Source: Streptococcus sp. S784/96/1
GTDB lineage: Bacteria > Bacillota > Bacilli > Lactobacillales > Streptococcaceae
Assembly (NCBI RefSeq): GCF_902729355.1
Contig: NZ_CACVCC010000022.1
Location: forward strand, 1 to 38,992
DNA: 38,992 nt
Reading direction: 5' to 3'
Shown here: in pieces, positions 32,654-38,992 of the stretch
Numbering within the stretch: position 1 is the first letter of the stretch
Layout of the letters: every line of letters starts with the position of its first letter
Notes under the pieces: generated by a model
The model's input: only the letters and a program-made list of their open reading frames with translations
What the model was told of the DNA's origin: nothing
Databases searched by the model: none
Translations under genes and position numbers: made by a program

Positions 32654-33406
32654 ATGATAATTTTAGAAAAAATCAGAGGTTCGGAAAAATTACAGTACCT
32701 CAAATGGTGGGATATTCTTATTTTGACCCTTATTTTGTTCCTTCAGGCTATCCAAAGTTCATTTGCTGCCTTTTCTACGTTGGAAGATAGTGCGGTTGCA
32801 GAATTACCAGCGTTTACCAGTGATATCAATTGGCAGGCTTTTTCTCAACAAGCTTTCTTACTAGCCTTAGCTTTTTTATATTTATGGTTACGGCATTTTG
32901 ATTTTTCAGTTTGGACTTCCAAGATTCGTGTAACCCCTAAATGCATCTTGATGGGGATTGGTTTATTTTTTGGTGTAGCGATTTTATTTGATCTCTACTT
33001 TATCGCCGCATCTTATCTCTTACCTCCGACACCTGTGGATTCTGTCTACTATGAAACCGAACAAATGATGCACCCTTTGCTTCAAAAACTATCTGAGATT
33101 GATCTTTCTCTCCTAGTTTACTCTGCTTTAAACGGTTTTTATGAAGAGATCTTCTTCTTGGGGATTTGTTTGACAGTCAAGCCAGAGCACAGACGCTGGG
33201 CCTTCCTCTATTCCTTATTGGTACGCTACTCCTTCCATACTTACCAAGGGAATGTCTCTGCTCTTGCGATCGGTTTTCTCTTGGGAACCATTTACTATGT
33301 GCTTTACACACGGATGAAAGAAAAAAATATGTTCCCATTTTTCCTTGCTCATGCTATTAGTGATGTTATGGGAGTTGGGATCCTCAGCTACTTTATTTTA
33401 GTCTAG
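32654..33406 (+). CDS. CPBP-family membrane protein 1, with altered motifs
   Basis: A 250-residue, multi-helix protein of the CPBP (Abi) family, intramembrane proteases many of which give immunity to bacteriocins. Motif 1 is YEEIFFLG near residue 166: the EE pair is present but the Arg of EExxxR is Leu. Motif 2 is SFHTYQ, with Arg where Phe is expected four before the His. Motif 3 is HAISD near 233. It may be an inactive or diverged paralogue of the two proteins encoded downstream. RBS GGGAGAG, ATG 32654. Confidence 0.75.
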   Translation: MIILEKIRGSEKLQYLKWWDILILTLILFLQAIQSSFAAFSTLEDSAVAELPAFTSDINWQAFSQQAFLLALAFLYLWLRHFDFSVWTSKIRVTPKCILMGIGLFFGVAILFDLYFIAASYLLPPTPVDSVYYETEQMMHPLLQKLSEIDLSLLVYSALNGFYEEIFFLGICLTVKPEHRRWAFLYSLLVRYSFHTYQGNVSALAIGFLLGTIYYVLYTRMKEKNMFPFFLAHAISDVMGVGILSYFILV

Positions 33407-33451
33407 CCAAAAGATAGTCCATCTATTTAATCATACGAAAGGAAAAACAAC

Positions 33452-34180
33452 ATGACGCATAAAAAATCCGTTGCTGCTATTTCGATAGCCTATGTTAGCA
33501 TCATGCTGCTCAGCTACTTGTACACATTTCACCTGAAAGGTGTTGCCTACGGGGCTCCAGATTTCTTTAGGTATGAATTGCCCTTCTTGATCCTCTTAGC
33601 TAGTATGATGGTGATGTATGTTGTAAAAAAAGGAAAAGACCTTCCTCTCGTCACCCCTTTTCCAGCAAAAAACTCTTATTTTTTCTGGGGATTTGTGCCA
33701 CTTATCCTAACCTTAATAGCTTTTTGGCTAGTAGGCTTTCAAGTTAGTTGGTCTTTTCTGCTCCCATTTTTAGCGACCTTGTGTGTCGGTATTGGGGAAG
33801 AATTTCTATTTAGGCGCGTGATTTTAACCTACTTCTTGAAGTATTTCTCTATCCATAAAGCTGTTGCTCTATCATCGATTTGCTTTGGGTTGTTTCACGC
33901 CATCAATGTCTTTGCAGGTAGTGATGTAAAAACTGTCCTACTACAGGTCATGGTTACCACCCTTTCTGGCTTTTACTATGCTTATCTCTATCTTTTTGCA
34001 CAACAGATTGCTTGGAGCGCTGTCGATCATGGGATATGGGACTACCTTGTTTTTAGCGGACCTGTTCAACAGCATTCCTTATTTGTTACCGCTATCCTAC
34101 TGCAACAAAGTTTACGGTTTGTTCTGGCCCTTTTTATGGCCTACCGTGTCAGCAAGCTCATTCGTAAAACCACGTGCTAG
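33452..34180 (+). CDS. CPBP-family intramembrane metalloprotease 2
   Basis: A 242-residue multi-pass membrane protein with all three CPBP motifs intact: GIGEEFLFRRVIL near residue 113 (EExxxR), CFGLFHAIN near 145 (FxxxH), and DHGIWDYLVF near 192 (HxxxD). It probably cleaves within the membrane, or protects from a peptide bacteriocin; neither substrate nor bacteriocin is in view. RBS AAAGGAAA before ATG 33452. Second of three CPBP genes in one orientation, with 45-bp and 20-bp gaps. Confidence 0.82.
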   Translation: MTHKKSVAAISIAYVSIMLLSYLYTFHLKGVAYGAPDFFRYELPFLILLASMMVMYVVKKGKDLPLVTPFPAKNSYFFWGFVPLILTLIAFWLVGFQVSWSFLLPFLATLCVGIGEEFLFRRVILTYFLKYFSIHKAVALSSICFGLFHAINVFAGSDVKTVLLQVMVTTLSGFYYAYLYLFAQQIAWSAVDHGIWDYLVFSGPVQQHSLFVTAILLQQSLRFVLALFMAYRVSKLIRKTTC

Positions 34181-34200
34181 ATAAGGAGACCATAAACTAT

Positions 34201-35094
34201 ATGACCTATGAAAACATTATAGAGGCTAAAAAAGAGTCTCGCTACAATTTCAGTTGGTGGCTCGCCCCTATCATCGGTTTTGCCCTTTTACTCATCAGTC
34301 AAACAATTGGTCTTTTATGGGCAGAAATAACAAGACTTCTGACAGGGATAGAGAGCCAGATTTTAGAATTGTTCAGTTTTGCCTTTATCGCAAGTGCTAT
34401 TCTGTTATGGACAAGACTGGTCGAAAAATCTCCCTGGGCGGGACTGGGGATGTTCCGCAAAAATTTTTGGAAACAGTTTTCTCTTGGCTGGTTCTTAGGT
34501 GCAGGGTTACTGCTATCTTGTGTTTTACTGATGATGGTTTTGGGAGCTGTCAAAATTACTTCTGTTAACTTCTCACCTAGTTTAGTCGGACGATTCCTTG
34601 TTCTTATTCTCGCTTGGTCCGTCCAGTCTACAACTGAAGAACTTCTCTGTCGTGGTTGGCTTTTTACTTCCCTTTCTACCAGGTATCCTATTTATTGGTC
34701 TATTTTTGTCTCTGCTTTCTTTTTCACCATTATTCACATTGGCAATGACGGTTTGAGTCTGATTCCCCTCTTGGACTTATTTGCTTTTGGAGTTCTAGCA
34801 GCTCTTTGCTTCTTAAAATTTAATAACCTCTGGGTGATTAGTGGCATTCATGCTGCGTGGAATTGTTTCCAAGGAAGTGTCTTCGCCTTTCCTGTGAGTG
34901 GAAACTCTACTGGTGCTGCCTTTGTGAATGTCAGCCTCCATGGAAAAAATTGGTTATCTGGTGGACCTTTTGGGGTTGAAGGGAGTCTGATTAGTGTCCT
35001 AGTCCAACTTATCTTTATTAGTTGGTTAGTCTTTGATCTATTTTATAAAAAACAAGGAGAGACCAAACTTCATCTCCTAAACTCTAAGTCATAA
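34201..35094 (+). CDS. CPBP-family intramembrane metalloprotease 3
   Basis: A 297-residue multi-pass protein with motifs TEELLCRGWLF near 148 (EExxxR), FFTIIHIGND near 177 (FxxxH) and HAAWNCFQG near 217 (HxxxN). ATG 34201 is chosen with AAGGAG at 34183 (12-base spacing, long); a GTG at 34174 would overlap the previous gene. It ends at a strong terminator, so the three CPBP genes form one transcription unit. Confidence 0.82.
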   Translation: MTYENIIEAKKESRYNFSWWLAPIIGFALLLISQTIGLLWAEITRLLTGIESQILELFSFAFIASAILLWTRLVEKSPWAGLGMFRKNFWKQFSLGWFLGAGLLLSCVLLMMVLGAVKITSVNFSPSLVGRFLVLILAWSVQSTTEELLCRGWLFTSLSTRYPIYWSIFVSAFFFTIIHIGNDGLSLIPLLDLFAFGVLAALCFLKFNNLWVISGIHAAWNCFQGSVFAFPVSGNSTGAAFVNVSLHGKNWLSGGPFGVEGSLISVLVQLIFISWLVFDLFYKKQGETKLHLLNSKS

Positions 35095-35107
35095 CACTAA
35101 AAAATGT

Positions 35108-35144
35108 CAAACCTCCACCAAACTGACTGTTGGTGGAGGTTTTG
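35108..35144 (+). terminator. Terminator of the CPBP cluster
   Basis: CAAACCTCCACCAA pairs with TTGGTGGAGGTTTTG, an approximately 14-bp stem with an 8-base loop and a T run. Confidence 0.88.
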
Positions 35145-35180
35145 ATATGATAGCCTTACTCTTAATCGTTGAGACTGGTC

Positions 35181-36113
35181 CTATCTTGCCAGTATCACAT
35201 CTAGCTCTTCCCTATCTTCTGGTGTTAACTGAACTTCTAAGGCCTTAACCGTCTCCCTCATGCGACCGACTTTAGTTGTTCCTACTAGAACCACATCAAT
35301 AGGTTCTTGTGCCAGCTCCCACGCCACTAAAACATCTGCCTTAGTACAGCGATGACGATCAGCGATGATTTGAAGGCGGTCGCTTAGAGACTGCTCATAT
35401 TCTGTTAACTGCTGCGTCTTAGAACGCTCTGTTTCATCTCCTGCCTGCCGCGTTAATCGTCCACCAGCTAACACTTTATAAGCCGTAAGAGAAACCTTCA
35501 AATCCTTTAGCATTGGAAAGAGTTCTCTCTCATCCCTTCTTTCCATGATGTTATGGCTGTTTTGCAAAGAAATAAAAGGCGTCCAGCTATAAGATTTCGC
35601 TGTATACTGATATTTAGCGAATTGCCAAGCAGACATATTAGAAGCACCAATATAGCGGATTTTTCCTAGTTGAATCAAATCATGGAGTGCTTTCATCGTC
35701 TCCTCGACTGGAGTTTCTGGATCAGGTCGATGAATAATGTATAAGTCAATATAATCCGTTTTTAACCGTTTGAGGGACTTTTCCACCTCATCAAATAAAG
35801 ACTTACGTGACAAATTACCTGTTGTAGGCCTATTGCCATAAGGAAGACCACTTTTGGTAGCAATAACGACATCCTCACGGTTAGTGTATTTTTTTAGGGC
35901 ACGACCGAGAATGATTTCCGATTCGCCATCACTATAAATGTTGGCAGTATCAAAAAAGTTAATCCCTAAATCCAGACACTCTTTGATAATCTTTTCTGCA
36001 ATATCTTCTCCAACAGTCCATGAAAATAATTTTCCTGGAGTTCCAAAACCCATTGTTCCCAGACAAATGCGGGATACCAACAGTCCGCTATTTCCTAACC
36101 GAATATAATCCAT
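35181..36113 (-). CDS. Aldo/keto reductase
   Basis: A 310-residue NAD(P)H-dependent AKR TIM barrel. Catalytic tetrad in view: Asp and Tyr in FFDTANIYSDGESE near 53-66, Lys in VVIATKSG near 87, and His in YIIHRPDPETP near 124. The nucleotide-binding end is VVLVGTTKVGRMRE near 276. Substrate unknown. Third gene of the minus-strand operon with the NAD(P)-binding protein and the lipoprotein; a LysR regulator divergent from the operon probably controls all three. Confidence 0.9.
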   Translation of the reverse strand: MDYIRLGNSGLLVSRICLGTMGFGTPGKLFSWTVGEDIAEKIIKECLDLGINFFDTANIYSDGESEIILGRALKKYTNREDVVIATKSGLPYGNRPTTGNLSRKSLFDEVEKSLKRLKTDYIDLYIIHRPDPETPVEETMKALHDLIQLGKIRYIGASNMSAWQFAKYQYTAKSYSWTPFISLQNSHNIMERRDERELFPMLKDLKVSLTAYKVLAGGRLTRQAGDETERSKTQQLTEYEQSLSDRLQIIADRHRCTKADVLVAWELAQEPIDVVLVGTTKVGRMRETVKALEVQLTPEDREELDVILAR

Positions 36114-36143
36114 TGTTTACCCTACTTTCTTATTTTCGCTGTT

Positions 36144-36728
36144 CTAATCCCTCACAATACCCAAGTTAGCTTGACGATATTGACTTGGGGTTAACACGAT
36201 TTGCTTCACCAACTGGGCAATGGCTAGACGAGAAATTTGGTTCCCTCTGATCACCTCTCCTTTATCAAAGAGGTAATAACTGATGTTTGGGCTATTATCG
36301 AACCAACCTGGTCTCAGAATAGTATAGTCGAGGTTGGATGCTTCAATCACATCAGTAGCTTCACGATATGGTTCTAAAACAGGTTGAACCTTCCCATTTA
36401 GTCCTGGTAATTCGCCATAGATGCCATAGGAGGAGGTAAAAATCAATCGTTTTACTCCGGTAGTTGACATCGCTAAGCAGATCGCTTCTGCCATTTTAGG
36501 CAAATCACCTGAAAGGGCGACAAAAACCACATCTGAGCCCTTTACAGCCGCTGTTAAAGCAGCTTGATCATAGACACTGCCTGCTATTTTTTGAATGCGC
36601 TCTTGGTCTGGCAATCGGTCAGCAGAGCGTGAAAAAAGGGTTAACTCCACCTCTGTCTCTTTTAGCAACACCTTAGTCAGCACACGTCCTAGGGATCCTG
36701 TTGCCCCAATAATCGTTACTTTTGTCAT
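36144..36728 (-). CDS. NAD(P)H-binding SDR-type protein
   Basis: A 194-residue atypical short-chain dehydrogenase/NAD(P)-binding protein. The Rossmann motif TIIGATGSLGRVL is at residues 5-17, followed by VFVALSGDLPKM near 70 and FTSSYGIYG near 97. It is shorter than classical SDRs and lacks a clear YxxxK pair, so it may reduce quinones or flavins or act as a redox sensor. Middle gene of the operon, 25 bp after the lipoprotein. Confidence 0.83.
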   Translation of the reverse strand: MTKVTIIGATGSLGRVLTKVLLKETEVELTLFSRSADRLPDQERIQKIAGSVYDQAALTAAVKGSDVVFVALSGDLPKMAEAICLAMSTTGVKRLIFTSSYGIYGELPGLNGKVQPVLEPYREATDVIEASNLDYTILRPGWFDNSPNISYYLFDKGEVIRGNQISRLAIAQLVKQIVLTPSQYRQANLGIVRD

Positions 36729-36752
36729 ACTGATGTTCTCCTTTCATTCTTA

Positions 36753-37241
36753 TCAATAGGTTGATGCAATCTGCTTGGTAATAATCCACTGCCCATGTTG
36801 CTTTTCAAAGTGCATTTCAATCTGCAAAGGCCAAGTGCTTGGACCTGAGCCCCAGATACGAGCCTTGACTCGGCTTTGTCCAATGAGGCTAGCGGTATCA
36901 CCGTTCATCTGAATATTGGTGATGGCTTCTTCCTGCCAGCTGTAGTACGCCATTTCCCCAGAAGCAATAGCATCTAGCCATTCCGCAACAGGTTGGCGAT
37001 AACCTGTCATATGAATCAATTCCGTTTCAGGCTTTAAGAGTTTCTCTAATGCCTGTATATCTCCATCCACCATGGCTTGATTCACTTGGCTATAGAGGTT
37101 TTTTAAAATTTCTTCTTCTGCGTGACGTATCATTGTTCTTGTCCTTTCTGAACTGGATTGTTCTGCCGTATCTGTTAGTCTTGTTTCTTGGCACCCCATC
37201 AATAAGAGAGCTATCCCTACAAGTAAAAGTATCTGCTTCAT
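36753..37241 (-). CDS. NTF2-like lipoprotein
   Basis: A 162-residue secreted lipoprotein. MKQILLLVGIALLLMGC is a signal with lipobox LLMGC. The mature part (about 35-160) fits the SnoaL/DUF4440 NTF2-like fold, with EEEILKNLYSQVNQAMVDGD near 43 and WIITKQIASTY at the end. Role unknown, perhaps binding a small ligand. ATG 37241 with AAAGGAGG upstream is preferred over a longer frame to 37298, which would cover the palindromic operator. Confidence 0.78.
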   Translation of the reverse strand: MKQILLLVGIALLLMGCQETRLTDTAEQSSSERTRTMIRHAEEEILKNLYSQVNQAMVDGDIQALEKLLKPETELIHMTGYRQPVAEWLDAIASGEMAYYSWQEEAITNIQMNGDTASLIGQSRVKARIWGSGPSTWPLQIEMHFEKQHGQWIITKQIASTY

Positions 37242-37260
37242 CACAACCTCCTTTTGCTTG

Positions 37261-37294
37261 ATAATTTTATTATAGTTGGCTATAATAAAATTAT
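37261..37294. promoter_or_regulatory. LysR operator, perfect inverted repeat
   Basis: ATAATTTTATTATAG and CTATAATAAAATTAT are perfect 15-bp inverted arms around TTGG. The centre TTATAG-TTGG-CTATAA fits the T-N11-A LysR box. It lies between the divergent lysR-type gene and the operon. Confidence 0.75.
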
Positions 37295-37343
37295 CCAATA
37301 CTTATTTTAGATAAATTATCAAAAAATTTTATAAGGAGTCGCT

Positions 37344-38231
37344 ATGAATAGTAAGCAAATGGCCTATCTGATCGAAACGGCAAAGACTCTCAACCTCAGT
37401 CGTGCCGCTGAAAATCTATTTATTTCCCAACCTTCCCTTTCCTATCAAATCAAAGTTATTGAAGAAGAAGTCGGATTTGCTATTTTTGATCGAATCGGTA
37501 AAAGCATTCGTCTCACACCTGCAGGCCAACAACTTATCACCTCACTTCAGAGGATTTCAGTTGACTTACAATTTGCCATTGAGCAAGCTCAAAATCTGGG
37601 TGGACGCTACCAAAATGCTTTGAAAATTGGTTTTCCAACTCGCACATCCCTCTACTATCTCCCTCAAGCGATAAAAACATTTGAAGAAAAGTACCCTACT
37701 GTCCAGATTGTCCCTGAGATTCATCCGCAAAATGAGTTAATAACCAGTTTTTTACACAAGGAATTAGATTTGTTGCTCCTTCCAACAGAGGAAGCAGACA
37801 AACTCAGCGGCATAACAGCTCATCCCCTCTACACGAGTCACATCTATCTTCTTTGCCAGCACAGTGACCCGCTAGCTCAGTTGGAAATCGTAACGATAAA
37901 AGATTTGGCACACCGCACCCTCCTAGTCAACGGGGGCTCCAGCAACACACTTCGTCAGGTCCAACAGCATGTTATCTCTCAGGTGCCCATTCAGTATTAC
38001 AATAGTCCTACCCACGACTTTACCTTAATTCAGGTCGCTAGCGATAAAGCTATCTGTCTGTCTCCTGGTTACCTCAATGATCATTCTGATGTCTTTGCTT
38101 GGAAACCCTTTGAGTGCCCCGAACATTTCGACTTTGTTCTCTGTCATCATCGAGATAAAACCCCTCCCTACCTTAAGGACTTGATTAGCGTCCTTCAAAG
38201 GCTTTATACTAGTAGCCCCTTACCACTTTAA
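37344..38231 (+). CDS. LysR-family transcriptional regulator
   Basis: A 295-residue LysR regulator. N-terminal HTH: AYLIETAKTLNLSRAAENLF then ISQPSLSYQIKVIEEEVGF, residues 7-47. The substrate-binding domain (about 90-295) includes the segment ALKIGFPTRTSLYYLP that begins the periplasmic-binding-like fold. ATG 37344 after AAGGAG. It is divergent from the lipoprotein-NAD(P)-binding protein-AKR operon, with a perfect palindrome between, so it likely regulates that operon and itself. Effector unknown. Confidence 0.9.
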   Translation: MNSKQMAYLIETAKTLNLSRAAENLFISQPSLSYQIKVIEEEVGFAIFDRIGKSIRLTPAGQQLITSLQRISVDLQFAIEQAQNLGGRYQNALKIGFPTRTSLYYLPQAIKTFEEKYPTVQIVPEIHPQNELITSFLHKELDLLLLPTEEADKLSGITAHPLYTSHIYLLCQHSDPLAQLEIVTIKDLAHRTLLVNGGSSNTLRQVQQHVISQVPIQYYNSPTHDFTLIQVASDKAICLSPGYLNDHSDVFAWKPFECPEHFDFVLCHHRDKTPPYLKDLISVLQRLYTSSPLPL

Positions 38232-38263
38232 GACAATATCTGTCTCGATAAAATCCCACGTCA

Positions 38264-38291
38264 AAAACGCGCCTCAATAGAAGCGCGTTTT
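38264..38291 (+). terminator. Terminator of the lysR-type gene
   Basis: AAAACGCGC and GCGCGTTTT form a 9-bp stem with a 10-base loop; T run after. Confidence 0.85.
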
Positions 38292-38394
38292 GTCTTAACT
38301 CTCACTTTTTGCTTAAATAGGTTTGAAATAATATTAGTATATAGAAAAAATCGAACATTGAGATGAAGCAAAGGAATCACTGTGAGTACTAGTA

Positions 38395-38910
38395 TTACAA
38401 CACCTTACCGAGAAAATCCTTGGTTCGCTCTTCTTTAGTATGCTCAAAGACTTCTTCTGGTTTTCCTTCTTCTACAATCACACCACCATCCATAAAAATG
38501 ATACGATCTGCTACTTCACGAGCAAATCCCATTTCATGAGTCACAATGATCATGGTCATGCCTGAGCTAGCCAAATCCTGCATCATGGCCAATACTTCAC
38601 CAACTATTTCAAGAAGTAGGCTCATCAAATAACATCACATCGGGATCCATAGCTAACCCATGTGCAATCGCAATTCGTTGTTGCTGACCGCCTGATAAAT
38701 TTTGTGGAAAAGCAGACACTTTTTCAGGTAATCCTACCTTGTCCAACAACATCATAGCTTTTGTTTCTGCCTCCTCCTTGGGCATCCCTTTGGTTTTAAT
38801 AGGGAAAGCGTAATGTCACCCAAAACGGATATATTGGGAAAAAGATTGAACTGTTGATGATAAACCATTTCCATCTTTTTTCGAATTTTAAAAATATCAT
38901 TTTTTATCGG
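38395..38910 (-). pseudogene. Amino-acid ABC transporter ATPase (GlnQ-like), decayed
   Basis: From the minus strand, fragments in order: [59 protein letters not shown], then [34 protein letters not shown] and [12 protein letters not shown] to the stop at 38395. These are the Q loop, signature, Walker B and H loop of polar amino-acid importers. The Walker A half is missing. A deletion joins FDEPTS to EIVGEV, removing ALDP and shifting the frame, and another shift lies near 38800. Not expected to work. Confidence 0.8.
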
Positions 38911-38992
38911 TATAGTCAATTGAAATAGGGATAGGACAAAAGAGCTTCATAAAAAGTATTGTAATTTGGCAATATTTTTTTGAGGTGCTTTT

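Overview
The window looks like a low-GC Firmicute chromosome segment from a Streptococcus. The pointers are the rnmV/rsmA neighbourhood, a RocS-type chromosome segregation protein, an LPXTG-anchored 5'-nucleotidase, an Rgg-type regulator, and ISL3- and IS1202-type insertion sequences. I do not assign a species. No rRNA, tRNA or CRISPR array was seen.

Layout. 1-200 holds the end of an ISL3-family IS. 222-3519 (minus) carries a CoA-binding protein and polA. 3610-6113 is an ArsR-type regulator with an MFS exporter, and three matching palindromes look like their operators. 6176-7689 holds tatD, a structured non-coding stretch and rnmV. 7686-13451 is an accessory island lodged between rnmV and rsmA. 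It contains a ComEC-like metallo-beta-lactamase-fold gene overlapping rnmV by 4 bp, an IS1202-type element with a single nonsense mutation and a 23-27 bp target duplication, a candidate small RNA with near-consensus promoter and terminator, a DUF4143 ATPase with 40-bp upstream repeats, a holin-like type I toxin, and a two-TM protein of unknown function. 13472-18015 holds rsmA, an MBL hydrolase, a lipoprotein, an MFS transporter and an Rgg regulator. 18060-19284 is a VIT-family transporter divergent from a TetR regulator. 19845-21842 is the surface 5'-nucleotidase. 21843-22258 is a scar with group II intron-like sequence and a PTS EIIC tail. 22259-26118 holds a BaiN-type flavoprotein, rocS, a DEDDh exonuclease, a frameshifted MerR regulator and YbaB/EbfC. 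26119-27277 holds a decayed group II intron split by a palindromic repeat. 27278-30866 pairs a two-component system with divergent ccdA and a TlpA-like thioredoxin lipoprotein. 31605-35094 holds a DUF4298 protein and three consecutive CPBP-family membrane proteins. 35181-38231 is a LysR regulator divergent from an operon of lipoprotein, NAD(P)-binding protein and aldo/keto reductase, separated by a perfect 15-bp-arm palindrome. The right end is a decayed amino-acid ABC ATPase.

Themes. (1) At least two small non-autonomous repeat families occur in three copies each, and two copies of one family abut or overlap the stop codons of transcription regulators. (2) Three genes (polA, tatD, the DUF4298 gene) share TGN-TATAAT followed by exactly six bases and ATG, which predicts leaderless transcripts. 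(3) The rnmV-rsmA interval is an insertion site with several small-RNA or toxin candidates. The most novel candidates are the structured stretch before rnmV, the small RNA at about 10703-10832, and the toxin with an overlapping leader frame at 12241-12371.
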